In this document: positions 44,648-54,209 of the stretch, piece after piece
Position numbering within the stretch: position 1 is the stretch's first letter
Layout: every line of letters starts with the position of its first letter
Source of the DNA: QIJE01 sp048541835
GTDB lineage: Bacteria; SZUA-79; Acidulodesulfobacterales; Acidulodesulfobacteraceae
Assembly: GCF_048541835.1 (NCBI RefSeq)
Contig: NZ_JBLEOY010000001.1
Location: 558,001 to 622,000 of the forward strand
Length of the DNA stretch: 64,000 bases
Direction: 5' to 3'
The notes under the pieces: model-generated
Database searches by the model: none
What the model was told of the DNA's origin: nothing
The model's input: only the letters and a program-made list of their open reading frames with translations
Program-made: the position numbers and the translations under genes

Positions 44648-46173
44648 AGCGAGTTTACTGAATTATTGGCAAAATTAATAAATATCTGAGGATATACCCC
44701 CATTAATATCGTAAAAATCAAACAAACGATAACCGTAAACATTAATTCACCGCTAATTTTACCGCCAATAATTCCAAAACTGCCGTTTTTGTTGCTTAAT
44801 TCAATATCAGCCGATTTTTTAGACGGCATATACATATTGGATATTATTCTTATATAATAAAACGCGGCAAATGCGCTGTTCAAAAGCGCTATAACGACAA
44901 GAAAATTATATCCGGATTTAACGGCAGAGGAAAGCACGTAAAACTTTCCCATAAAGCCGGCGGTCATTGGAATTCCTGCAAGAGACAATAGGAAAATAGA
45001 CATGGATGCCGCAACAAACGGATGCTTATATCCTAACCCCGAATATCTTTTAATATCCAAAGATATTAAATTCAAATTTTCAAAAATAATAACTATTGCA
45101 AAAGCGCCTGCCGTCATAAAAATGTATGCCAATAAATAAAAGAGGGTTCCGGAATATCCGTAGTATCCCCCGCCTATAATACCGATAAGTATATAACCCG
45201 CCTGAGCGATAGAGGAATATGCCATAAGTCTTTTTATGTTTGGAGATAAAAGTGCGGCTATATTTCCGAATGTCATCGAAAGAACGGCAATGATCCATAA
45301 TACATCGTTAAAATTCATTATATTAGAGCTATAGATCAAAAAATAAATACGTAAAAAAATCGCAAATGCGGCTACTTTAACCCCGGTAGCCATAAAGCTG
45401 GTTATCGGGGTGGAAGCGCCCTCGTAAGCATCAGGCGTCCAGGAATGAAACGGAAACAGAGACATTTTAAAGGCTAATCCTACTAAAAACAAAATTAATC
45501 CTATGGCAAGATATGTTTTTATTCCGCCATAACGTATTATGTCTCCATGCGAAATAAGGCTTAAAAAATGGTGTATATTATATAAATTGAGGTGTCCTGT
45601 AGCCGCATAAATAAAAACCGCTCCAAAGACTAAAAATGCCGATGCAAACGACCCCAGTACGAAATATTTAAGCGCCGCCTCGGTACTCCTCATATTGCCC
45701 TTGATATAGCCCGTAAGTATGTAAGCCGTAATCGATAAAAATTCTATGGATAAAAACACCATTATTAAACTATTCGATGCGATTAAAATCATCATTGCCA
45801 ATATTCCGAAAAGAATGAGGCTATAATATTCAGGCAGGGGCATTTCAAAATTTTCCATGAAATCCTTAGACATCAAAACAGTAAATAAACCGGAAAGCAG
45901 AATAACGATGAAGAAAAAAGCATCAAACCTGTTAAATGCTATCTCTCCGTAAAATCCGCTGATAGTTTTCCCTGAAAGCATCAAGACATATATAATCGAA
46001 AAACCTATGCCTATAACGGAAAGATAATACGGATTTTTGCTTTTAGAAAGTTTTTCGAAAAAAGTAAGGAAAAGTACTATAAAAGCAAATATTACAATGA
46101 CTATTTCGGGAATAATACTCAATATACCCTTTTCCAAAAGACCCATGCTGTACATTGAAGACAGGTTATACAT
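44635..46173 (-). CDS. nuoN: NADH-quinone oxidoreductase subunit N
   Basis: A proton-pumping membrane subunit, 512 residues, about 14 helices. The antiporter-like core reads 'LAFKMSLFPFHSWTPDAYEGASTPITSFMATGVKVAAFAIFLR', with the Lys in helix 7, and 'AYSSIAQAGYILIG' and 'LSLAGIPMTAGFMGKFYV' follow. It overlaps nuoM by 8 bases and ispE by 13. Confidence 0.97.
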   Translation of the reverse strand: MYNLSSMYSMGLLEKGILSIIPEIVIVIFAFIVLFLTFFEKLSKSKNPYYLSVIGIGFSIIYVLMLSGKTISGFYGEIAFNRFDAFFFIVILLSGLFTVLMSKDFMENFEMPLPEYYSLILFGILAMMILIASNSLIMVFLSIEFLSITAYILTGYIKGNMRSTEAALKYFVLGSFASAFLVFGAVFIYAATGHLNLYNIHHFLSLISHGDIIRYGGIKTYLAIGLILFLVGLAFKMSLFPFHSWTPDAYEGASTPITSFMATGVKVAAFAIFLRIYFLIYSSNIMNFNDVLWIIAVLSMTFGNIAALLSPNIKRLMAYSSIAQAGYILIGIIGGGYYGYSGTLFYLLAYIFMTAGAFAIVIIFENLNLISLDIKRYSGLGYKHPFVAASMSIFLLSLAGIPMTAGFMGKFYVLSSAVKSGYNFLVVIALLNSAFAAFYYIRIISNMYMPSKKSADIELSNKNGSFGIIGGKISGELMFTVIVCLIFTILMGVYPQIFINFANNSVNSLWRI

Positions 46174-47707
46174 TGGACAACCCCGTTTTTAATTTAATTA
46201 TATTATAAATAGCATCATGATGACTCACCATAGAAATAAAATGGAGTACGGTCGGATCTATCCTGCTCAAAAAAGGCATCGGATAAAATCCGATAAAGAA
46301 CATCAATAATATTAAAGGCAAGACCGTAATAATCTCCCTTAGATTCATATCCTCGAAATTCTCCATCTCAGGATTGGTAATATCCTGAAACATTACTTTT
46401 TGGAACATACGCAACAGATAAAGAGCGGCAAAAATAATGCCGATCGTCGCAATAATGGTCAAAACGGTATAATTGTGGAAAGAACCGATTAAAATTAAAA
46501 ACTCTCCCACGAATCCGTTTAAACCCGGAAGCCCTATGGATGCGAGAACGGAAATCAAAAAAAGCGTAGTAAGTATCGGTGCTTTCTTTGCTATACCGCC
46601 AAAATCGGCGATCTGTCTCGTATGGGTCCTTTCGTAAAGCATTCCGGCAAATAGGAACAACGCCCCGGTACTGATTCCATGATTTAAAAGCTGCAAGACG
46701 GAGCCGTCCACGCTTATTGCCGACATTGCAAACAAACCGAGCACTATAAACCCCATATGTGAAACGCTGGAAAATGCGATTAATCTTTTCAGGTCTTTTT
46801 GAACTACCGATACGAATGCACCGTAAATAATACCGATGACACCGAGAGTAATAATCGCCGGAGCCAATACATACGTTGCGCTAGGCAATAGAGGGATGGC
46901 AAACCTGAAAAAACCGTATATTCCAAACTTCAATAAAACTCCGGCAAGTATAACACTCCCTGCCGTAGGGGCCTCGGTATGCGCATCCGGCAGCCATGTA
47001 TGAAAAGGAAAAAGAGGTATTTTTACCGCAAATCCTAAAAATAGGGCAATAAACAAAATAATTTGAAGACCAATCGGAATATGAGTATTGTACAGTTTTA
47101 CTATATTAAACGTAAAATTACCGGTCTGTTCGTAATGAAGTATATATATATAAATGAACCCAAAAAGCATCATTAAGGAACCGGACAGAGTGTAAAGAAA
47201 AAACTTGACTGCCGCATATACTTTTTTCCCCGTTCCCCACATCCCGATAATAAAGTACATAGGCACGAGCATAAACTCCCAGAACAGGTAAAACAGTAAT
47301 ACGTCTAAAGAAACGAACGTTCCTACCATAAATGTTTCCAAAAGAAGCATTAAAATAACAAACTCTTTGACATGCTCTCTTATATATCTGTAGCTGGATA
47401 TTAAAGAAACAAAGGTCAGAAGCGTCGTAAGCAATATCAAGAAAAGACTTACCCCGTCTATTCCAAGATAATATGATGCCCCAAACGATGGAATCCAGTG
47501 AAACTTCTCTACAAACTGAAATTTATAGGTATCGGGCTTGAAATAAACAAAAAGATAAATCGAAAAAATAAATTCGACAAGCGATAAAAATGTGGATAGG
47601 TACCTTAGTATTCCTTCGTTTTTTTTATTTATAAAAAGCAATAAAACAGCAGAAGCAAGAGGAAAAAATATTAATATAGACAGTAGATATTTTATAAAAA
47701 ATCCCAT
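46166..47707 (-). CDS. nuoM: NADH-quinone oxidoreductase subunit M
   Basis: An antiporter-like proton channel subunit, 513 residues. 'GFAVKIPLFPFHTWLPDAHTEAPTAGSVILAGVLLKFGIYGFFRF' (helix 7-8 with Lys), 'FSSVSHMGFIVLGL' and 'LASIGLPGLNGFVGEFLIL' are diagnostic, and the Glu of helix 5 lies in 'FLLETFMVGTFVS'. It follows nuoL by 26 bases. Confidence 0.97.
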   Translation of the reverse strand: MGFFIKYLLSILIFFPLASAVLLLFINKKNEGILRYLSTFLSLVEFIFSIYLFVYFKPDTYKFQFVEKFHWIPSFGASYYLGIDGVSLFLILLTTLLTFVSLISSYRYIREHVKEFVILMLLLETFMVGTFVSLDVLLFYLFWEFMLVPMYFIIGMWGTGKKVYAAVKFFLYTLSGSLMMLFGFIYIYILHYEQTGNFTFNIVKLYNTHIPIGLQIILFIALFLGFAVKIPLFPFHTWLPDAHTEAPTAGSVILAGVLLKFGIYGFFRFAIPLLPSATYVLAPAIITLGVIGIIYGAFVSVVQKDLKRLIAFSSVSHMGFIVLGLFAMSAISVDGSVLQLLNHGISTGALFLFAGMLYERTHTRQIADFGGIAKKAPILTTLFLISVLASIGLPGLNGFVGEFLILIGSFHNYTVLTIIATIGIIFAALYLLRMFQKVMFQDITNPEMENFEDMNLREIITVLPLILLMFFIGFYPMPFLSRIDPTVLHFISMVSHHDAIYNIIKLKTGLSNV

Positions 47708-47733
47708 GTGATATTGCCCCTTTTAATTCAAAT

Positions 47734-49617
47734 TTACCTGATAAAATAATAAAAAAGCAATGCCGCAACGCCTATTGACAGCGTTAAAATATAACTCATC
47801 AGCATTCCGTTTTGAATCTTCTTCACCTTAACCGAAAAGAAAGCAAAGCTTGAAGCTACGCCATTGACCGCGCCGTCTATAACCGAAACGTCTACGATCT
47901 TCCACAAAAAATTAAAGAAAGCGAGTAAGGGTTTGATTATTAAAAAATCATATATCTCGTCAACATATAGCTTATTGTAAGATAATGCATATATCGGCTT
48001 AAAGGTACTTTTGAGCCATTCCGGTATAACAATCTTTTTAATATACAATAAGTATGCCGCAAATATCCCGGAAAGCCCCGCTAAAACAGATACGAGACTT
48101 AAAAGATACCATGGAGCGTTCTTTATAAACGGGCTAAAGTTATAGGCATTCTTAAAGTCTACATGTAAGAAATTATAAAATATGGACGTATTGAACGGCG
48201 GAACACCGAGAAAACCCACTATAACCGCAAGCGAAGCCATTATTATTAACGGAATAGTCATCATCTTAGAGGACTCATGCGCATGTACTTTCGAGTCAAG
48301 ATTAGACTTTCCAAAAAAAGCAAGAAATATCAGTCTAAAAATATAAAAAGCCGTCATAAATGCAGCTAATTCCCCTATTACCCATGCGAAGTAAAAACCC
48401 TTATTATAAGTATCTGCCAATATTGCATCTTTACTAAAAAATCCAGAGAAAGGCGGTATTCCGGATAAAGCGAGAGCACCGACAATGAACGTAATAGCCG
48501 TGACTTTCATCTTTGAATATAATCCGCCCATCTTTCTCAAATCTAATTCACCTGCAAGTGCATGCATAACACTACCGGCGGTCAAAAAAAGCAATCCCTT
48601 AAAAATTGCATGCGATATAAGGTGAAAAATTCCGGCGGTATAAGAACCGATACCGACGGCCATAAACATATAGCCCAATTGGCTTATAGTGGAATATGCT
48701 ATAATTCTCTTCATATCAAACTGCGTTAACGCAATAAATGCCGCAAAAAAAGCGCTAAGCGTTCCTATTGTCAAAACGACTTCCGATGCAACCGGAGAAT
48801 AAGAAAAAATAATATGAAACCTTGCAATCATATAGATACCGGCCGTAACCATGGTTGCGGCATGTATAAGCGCGCTGACGGGGGTAGGACCTTCCATCGC
48901 ATCCGGCAACCATATATGCAGAGGGAGCTGTGCCGACTTTCCAATGGCTCCGACAAATAAAAGTAGCGCGATAACCGTAGTAGTAAAGACGGGGATCATC
49001 GGGATCATTTTAAAGACGGCTTCATAATTCAGAGTACCGGTCGTCGCAAATAATAGAAAAATACCTATTGCAAAACCGACATCCCCTACCCTGTTGACTA
49101 TAAAGGCCTTCTTCCCTGCGTCCGAAGCTGATTTTTTCTCATACCAAAATCCTATTAAAATATATGAACAGAATCCGACTGCTTCCCAGAATACATATAG
49201 AAGAAGTAAATTATTTGAAATTACAAGCATAATCATCGAAAATACGAAGAGATTCAAAAATGAAAAATACCTCGAAAAACCTTTATCTCCCTTCATATAA
49301 CCGATGGAATATACATGGACGATAGTGCTGACACCGGTAACCATGACGAGCATAACGACGGAAAGCCTGTCTATAACTGCCGATATTCCTACCCTAAAGT
49401 TTGCGGCATGTATCCATGGATACAACGTACTTGTGAACCCGTGGGAATAAGATACGATAATAAAAAGAATTACCGATAAAATAAAGGATGCAGCTACGAA
49501 AAGGCTGGCAAAATACCCCGAGTAACCTTTAAAATATTTCCCGAATAATCCCCATAAAAGCCAGCCGGAAAGAGGAAATAACGGGATCAACCATGTTATT
49601 AATACTTTATAATCCAC
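47734..49617 (-). CDS. nuoL: NADH-quinone oxidoreductase subunit L
   Basis: The distal antiporter-like subunit, 627 residues, with the long C-terminal lateral helix expected near residues 550-600. 'GAIGKSAQLPLHIWLPDAMEGPTPVSALIHAATMVTAGIYMI' and 'YSTISQLGYMFMAVGI' are typical. Start is GTG with AAAAGG upstream. It follows nuoK by 20 bases. Confidence 0.97.
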   Translation of the reverse strand: MDYKVLITWLIPLFPLSGWLLWGLFGKYFKGYSGYFASLFVAASFILSVILFIIVSYSHGFTSTLYPWIHAANFRVGISAVIDRLSVVMLVMVTGVSTIVHVYSIGYMKGDKGFSRYFSFLNLFVFSMIMLVISNNLLLLYVFWEAVGFCSYILIGFWYEKKSASDAGKKAFIVNRVGDVGFAIGIFLLFATTGTLNYEAVFKMIPMIPVFTTTVIALLLFVGAIGKSAQLPLHIWLPDAMEGPTPVSALIHAATMVTAGIYMIARFHIIFSYSPVASEVVLTIGTLSAFFAAFIALTQFDMKRIIAYSTISQLGYMFMAVGIGSYTAGIFHLISHAIFKGLLFLTAGSVMHALAGELDLRKMGGLYSKMKVTAITFIVGALALSGIPPFSGFFSKDAILADTYNKGFYFAWVIGELAAFMTAFYIFRLIFLAFFGKSNLDSKVHAHESSKMMTIPLIIMASLAVIVGFLGVPPFNTSIFYNFLHVDFKNAYNFSPFIKNAPWYLLSLVSVLAGLSGIFAAYLLYIKKIVIPEWLKSTFKPIYALSYNKLYVDEIYDFLIIKPLLAFFNFLWKIVDVSVIDGAVNGVASSFAFFSVKVKKIQNGMLMSYILTLSIGVAALLFYYFIR

Positions 49618-49637
49618 CTTAATCTACCTTTTTAGTT

Positions 49638-49931
49638 TTAATATTTTAATTCATTCGCTTTATCTATGTCTATCGTACCCTTCTCTCTAAAAAATGCTAT
49701 AGCGATACCAAGTGCAACCGCGGCCTCTGCCGCAGCAACCACCATGACAAAAATAACGAATATATCCCCGTTTATAAGATGAAGATAATTGGAAACGGCT
49801 ACAAAACCCAAATTCGCCGCATTAAACATGAGCTCTAAACTCATAAATATAATTATTAGATTCTTCCGCGTAAGAACTCCGAGGGCTCCTATGCAGAAAA
49901 TTGCGCTTGCAACTATCAGGTAATCGTTCAT
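49638..49931 (-). CDS. nuoK: NADH-quinone oxidoreductase subunit K
   Basis: A 97-residue three-helix subunit. The conserved Glu residues lie in 'FMSLELMFNAANLGFVAVS' and 'VVAAAEAAVALGIAIAFF'. Size and sequence fit NuoK exactly. Between nuoJ and nuoL. Confidence 0.97.
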   Translation of the reverse strand: MNDYLIVASAIFCIGALGVLTRKNLIIIFMSLELMFNAANLGFVAVSNYLHLINGDIFVIFVMVVAAAEAAVALGIAIAFFREKGTIDIDKANELKY

Positions 49932-49948
49932 AAATAATCACCTATCCA

Positions 49949-50452
49949 TTAAAATTTCTTTTTGGCAAATAAGTATGCCCCTATTATAGCGACAAATAAA
50001 AGAATTGAAGCTATTTCAAACGGAAATATATATTTAGTAAATAAAAATTCGCCGATGACCTGGGTATTCCCTATTTTCTTAATCAATGCGTGTGTAAAGA
50101 TACCGACGGGTTTTTTTTGAATACCCTTACTTATATAGAAAAATATTTCCGCAAACATAATGATGGAAATCAATATACCTATAAAAACTTGATGCAAATT
50201 CGACTTAAAACTTTTTATACTAGAAAGATTCAGCAGCATTATGACTAATACGACGAGAACCATTATTGCCCCGGCATATACAAGTATCTGCATGACTGCA
50301 AGAAATTGCATATCTAATATTATATAAAAACCGGCTATGGCAAAAAAACATAAGATCAAATATAACGCCGACGTTAACGGGTTTTTCATCGTTACAACCA
50401 TTAAGGCCGAAAAGATAGCAATAAATGAAAAGACATAAAAAAGTATTTCCAA
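49949..50452 (-). CDS. nuoJ: NADH-quinone oxidoreductase subunit J
   Basis: 167 residues with five membrane helices. 'NPLTSALYLILCFFAIAGFYIILDMQFLAVMQILVYAGAIMVLVVLVIMLLNL' is the characteristic NuoJ block with its pi-bulge helix. It follows nuoI by 41 bases. Confidence 0.96.
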   Translation of the reverse strand: MEILFYVFSFIAIFSALMVVTMKNPLTSALYLILCFFAIAGFYIILDMQFLAVMQILVYAGAIMVLVVLVIMLLNLSSIKSFKSNLHQVFIGILISIIMFAEIFFYISKGIQKKPVGIFTHALIKKIGNTQVIGEFLFTKYIFPFEIASILLFVAIIGAYLFAKKKF

Positions 50453-50493
50453 AATTTACCTCTGTTTTCTATCTAAAAATTTAATAAATAATT

Positions 50494-51009
50494 CTATCGA
50501 GATTTAACTAACTTTTCTATTCCATATATTCCGTCATCCCTGCTACAAAAAGCTACTTCATAGTCACTTCCCATGCTTATGGCTTCCTCGGGACAAATTT
50601 CTTCACAGTAACCGCAACAAATACATCTTAGTAAATCTATCTCGAATGAAGACGGGCGCCTTCTGCCGTCATTAAACGTACCGGGTTTAAGTCCGTCTAA
50701 GCTGCGGTTATGCTTTTGTCTGCTCGTAAGCTCGTGACTGTCTCCGCAATTTACATAATCTACTTCTATCTTAATCGCCTCCGACGGACAGACGGTCTGA
50801 CACAAAAAACATGCTACGCACCTCAAAGAATCGTCACCAAAAACGTTAAGCTTGGGAAAAGCCCTAAATCTTGGAGCTACGGTAAGTTTTTCTTTCGGAT
50901 ATTGAAACGTTACCGGTTTGCGAAAAAAAGTCTTTATAGTGGTTTTTAACCCTATTAAAAGATTTTTAGATATTTCTATAATCGAATTTTCCTGTTTTTC
51001 GGTATTCAT
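50494..51009 (-). CDS. nuoI: NADH-quinone oxidoreductase subunit I
   Basis: The two-cluster ferredoxin-like subunit that passes electrons to NuoB. Motifs 'CVACFLCQTVCPSEAI' and 'CICCGYCEEICPEEAI' bind N6a and N6b. The frame extends to 51096, inside nuoH, but the ATG at 51009, 12 bases after the nuoH stop, gives a normal N-terminus (171 residues) and is chosen. The segment between the clusters is slightly long and basic ('SRQKHNRSLDGLKPGTFNDG'). Confidence 0.95.
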   Translation of the reverse strand: MNTEKQENSIIEISKNLLIGLKTTIKTFFRKPVTFQYPKEKLTVAPRFRAFPKLNVFGDDSLRCVACFLCQTVCPSEAIKIEVDYVNCGDSHELTSRQKHNRSLDGLKPGTFNDGRRRPSSFEIDLLRCICCGYCEEICPEEAISMGSDYEVAFCSRDDGIYGIEKLVKSR

Positions 51010-51020
51010 ATGATTTTCAT

Positions 51021-52007
51021 TTATCCATGAATTAATATTATTATAAAACCGGTAACTATAATATTGGCTAATGCCAACGGTAACAAAAACTTCCATCCAA
51101 AATCCATAAGCTCATCATACCTAAGTCTCGGATAAGTCCATCTAAGCCATAAATAAACGAGTACGACGAAAAACACCTTTATCAAAAACCATAAAACCGA
51201 AGGAAGAAAGGGACCTTGCCATCCGCCCAAGAATAACGTTACTATTATGGCACTGTTTACAACCATTTGGGCATACTCGCCTATAAAATAAAACGCAAAT
51301 TCCATGCTCGAATATTCCGTGTGAAAACCTGCTACGATTTCTCCTTCCGCTTCTCCTAAATCGAAAGGAACCCTGTTCATTTCTGCGGTGGACGCAATAA
51401 GATATATCATAAAACCCACCGGCTGATAAACTACAAACCACATATGCGACTGTTCAGAAACTATTCCCGCCAAACTTAGGTCGCCGGCAATCATTATTAC
51501 ACCGACTATAGAAAGAACTAACGGAATTTCATAACTTATCATTTGTGCCGCCGTCCTTATGCCGCCGAGCAAAGAATACTTACTATTGGAAGCCCATCCC
51601 CCTAAAACCACGCCATAAATACCGAGAGAAGTCATTGCAAGGACAAACAAAATCCCTACATTTACGTCGGTAATCTGCAGGGGCACTATATGACCCATGA
51701 TTTTTATAGGCGCACCGAACGGAATAACGGCAAAAGTCGTCAACGCCGGAATAACTACTATTATAGGAGCCAGGAGGAACAAAAACTTATTAGCCCCGGC
51801 CGGAATAATATCCTCTTTAAAAAATAGTTTTATTCCATCTGCTATAGGTTGAAGCCAACCATGAAATCCTGCCTCCATGGGCCCCATTCTGTTCTGGATT
51901 CTCGCGGCTATTTTACGCTCTAAGAGGGTTAAATATGCCGCCGACAAAAGCAAGCCGACAAAAACAATTAATATTTTTATAACTTCAACGATAAGCCAAA
52001 ATACCAT
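51021..52007 (-). CDS. nuoH: NADH-quinone oxidoreductase subunit H
   Basis: The quinone-chamber subunit, 328 residues, eight helices. 'ERKIAARIQNRMGPMEAGFHGWLQPIADGIKLFFKED' and 'AEMNRVPFDLGEAEGEIVAGFHTEYSSMEFAFYFIGEY' are the two strongest NuoH signatures. Between nuoG and nuoI. Confidence 0.98.
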   Translation of the reverse strand: MVFWLIVEVIKILIVFVGLLLSAAYLTLLERKIAARIQNRMGPMEAGFHGWLQPIADGIKLFFKEDIIPAGANKFLFLLAPIIVVIPALTTFAVIPFGAPIKIMGHIVPLQITDVNVGILFVLAMTSLGIYGVVLGGWASNSKYSLLGGIRTAAQMISYEIPLVLSIVGVIMIAGDLSLAGIVSEQSHMWFVVYQPVGFMIYLIASTAEMNRVPFDLGEAEGEIVAGFHTEYSSMEFAFYFIGEYAQMVVNSAIIVTLFLGGWQGPFLPSVLWFLIKVFFVVLVYLWLRWTYPRLRYDELMDFGWKFLLPLALANIIVTGFIIILIHG

Positions 52008-52050
52008 AGTTTTATAATGCCGATATATATATTATTAATAAAAGTTAAAT

Positions 52051-54156
52051 TTAATAAAGCATATTAGATTTAGTATCGTAATAGAACCTGCTTCGATGCT
52101 TGATCTTATTATAACGTACCACATCACCGGTTTTTAACGAATTCGTGAAATTTAAAAGCTCACCCTTGATATCATTAAACGGACGTCCAAGTCTATCGGA
52201 AATTTCCGTTAAAACATCCATAATATCGTATCTATATTGACCAAGATTAAAATCGTTATTTAAATTAATAGTTTTACCCTCAAAATTTTCATAAAACGAA
52301 TCCCTACTCTCAAGAAAGTCTTTTATCGGTATGACAACATCTGCCATAGCAGACAATATACCTGTTTTAGAAGAGAAAACGGCCAGATACTCTAAATCCG
52401 CCGCATATTTTATCAATTCTTTCGTGACGTAATCATTTACCGGATCACCTATATATATAAGATTTTTTATTTTTCCGGTATTAAACCCGGAATATATGGA
52501 ATCGTAACCGGAGTTACCTGAAGGATTCAGTCCGGAGTCGACGAGTCCCCTGTAATTAAACGATTTAATAAGCGGAAAAATATATGAAATTTTCTCTTTA
52601 TTTCTCAAAAACTCTGATATCTCTTTAATGGCAACAAGATTATCGTCCATATTACATGCCGACATTGGATAATCGCCTATTAAAATAGAAACCACATCCG
52701 CCTTTAGGATACTTTTGACCATTTCATCGTCTTTTTCAGAGTCGCAATCGCATAAATTTAGTCGCAAACCGTTTAAAAAATCATGAAGGGACGATAATTC
52801 AATATCCTGTCTGATATAAGCAATATCTTCAAATCTCGTAAAGCCCGTTTTCGCGGATTTTTTAATATTTATGAGTAAAAGCTTTCCTCCGTGTTCCCTG
52901 TGTGCTTTCATTATATTGTATGAGACATACGGTATCTCGTCTTCTATGGAGCCTATATACAGCATAACTTCTGAATTCAGCAATGTTTTAATATCAAAAT
53001 TTTCCTCATTTTCAAAAATGGACTTGAATTTGTCAAAATTCATTCTATAAAATTCAGGTTCGGCTATGTCAAAATATGCCGGTTTTAAAACATTTTTTAC
53101 AAAATTAGATATTACGAAACCGTCGTTTGTCGATATCCCCGGCGATACCAAAACGGCGGTATTTTCCATTCCGCCTTTTTTAGAGATACTTTCAATTCTC
53201 GACACAAACTCATTTACGGCCTCTTTTTTGCTCGTTTCTTCGAACATCGATTTCTTTTTAATGAGAGGGGATTGAATATAATACCCGTCGTCTTTCCCTA
53301 TGCCTTCGTAAAAGAACCCGGCTTTGCATAAATATCCGCCGAATAAGGAAACGGTTCTAACCAACGATTCATTCTTATCGTATCTGTAATACTCCATCCT
53401 GCATGCGGCAGAGCATTTATCGCAAACAGATGAAAAAGGGGATTCCTGCCAGTATCTTTCTTTAAATTTCGACGGTTTTGAAACAAGAGCACCAACGGGG
53501 CAGACCTCCACGCAATTTCCACAATAATAGCAATCCAAATAATTTATATCACTCTTAATTTCCGTAAATGAACAGTTTTCCGACGGAACGGAGCCCGTTT
53601 GCAAGCTGTCGTCTCCCTTTAATCCGATATAACCGTTAAATCCTTTATCTTTAATTTGAAAAAACGGATTCCCGTACATATCAGTACATACCCTGATACA
53701 CCTGGAACATAGAACACACCTTGTCGCCATATACTCGATAAGGTCACTCTGGAATATATGCGTCCTATCCGGACAAACTCTCTCATTCTCCTGAGTAGTC
53801 ATGCCAAATTCAAAAGAGAGGTCCTGCAGCATGCATTCACCCGATTTATCGCAAACGGGACAATCAAGGGGGTGTTCGAGCAAAAGGTGAGACATCACCA
53901 TCTTCCTGACATTCCATGTTTTTTCGGTATCGGTTAGGATTTCGTACCCCTCTTTTACCTTTGCGACGCAAGACGGAAGAGGATTTTTAATACCTTTGAC
54001 CTCAACTACGCAAATCCTGCAAGAACCGATCGGCTTGAGCCTTCCGAGATAGCAGAGTACGGGTATTCTTATGCCATTCCGTGCAGCAGCCTCAAGAATA
54101 GTAATGCCCGATTTGGTCATAAACTTCTTATCATTTATTGATATTTCAATATCCAC
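52051..54156 (-). CDS. nuoG: NADH-quinone oxidoreductase subunit G
   Basis: The Fe-S-rich peripheral subunit, 701 residues, GTG start. Ligands seen: [2Fe-2S] N1b at C35, C46, C49 and C63; the His-type cluster N5 at H95, C99, C102 and C108; two further Cys sets at C147/150/153/157 and C209/212/215/219. A C245-x2-C248-x3-C252 ... C277 set matches the N7-type site of the molybdopterin-oxidoreductase-like domain. The C-terminal half resembles that domain but lacks molybdenum-site motifs. It follows the NuoF/GltD fusion by 53 bases. Confidence 0.95.
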   Translation of the reverse strand: MDIEISINDKKFMTKSGITILEAAARNGIRIPVLCYLGRLKPIGSCRICVVEVKGIKNPLPSCVAKVKEGYEILTDTEKTWNVRKMVMSHLLLEHPLDCPVCDKSGECMLQDLSFEFGMTTQENERVCPDRTHIFQSDLIEYMATRCVLCSRCIRVCTDMYGNPFFQIKDKGFNGYIGLKGDDSLQTGSVPSENCSFTEIKSDINYLDCYYCGNCVEVCPVGALVSKPSKFKERYWQESPFSSVCDKCSAACRMEYYRYDKNESLVRTVSLFGGYLCKAGFFYEGIGKDDGYYIQSPLIKKKSMFEETSKKEAVNEFVSRIESISKKGGMENTAVLVSPGISTNDGFVISNFVKNVLKPAYFDIAEPEFYRMNFDKFKSIFENEENFDIKTLLNSEVMLYIGSIEDEIPYVSYNIMKAHREHGGKLLLINIKKSAKTGFTRFEDIAYIRQDIELSSLHDFLNGLRLNLCDCDSEKDDEMVKSILKADVVSILIGDYPMSACNMDDNLVAIKEISEFLRNKEKISYIFPLIKSFNYRGLVDSGLNPSGNSGYDSIYSGFNTGKIKNLIYIGDPVNDYVTKELIKYAADLEYLAVFSSKTGILSAMADVVIPIKDFLESRDSFYENFEGKTINLNNDFNLGQYRYDIMDVLTEISDRLGRPFNDIKGELLNFTNSLKTGDVVRYNKIKHRSRFYYDTKSNMLY

Positions 54157-54209
54157 TTAATTAAACCCTAATATTTATAATAAAAATTTTTTGTATTTAT
54201 TTTTTTAAT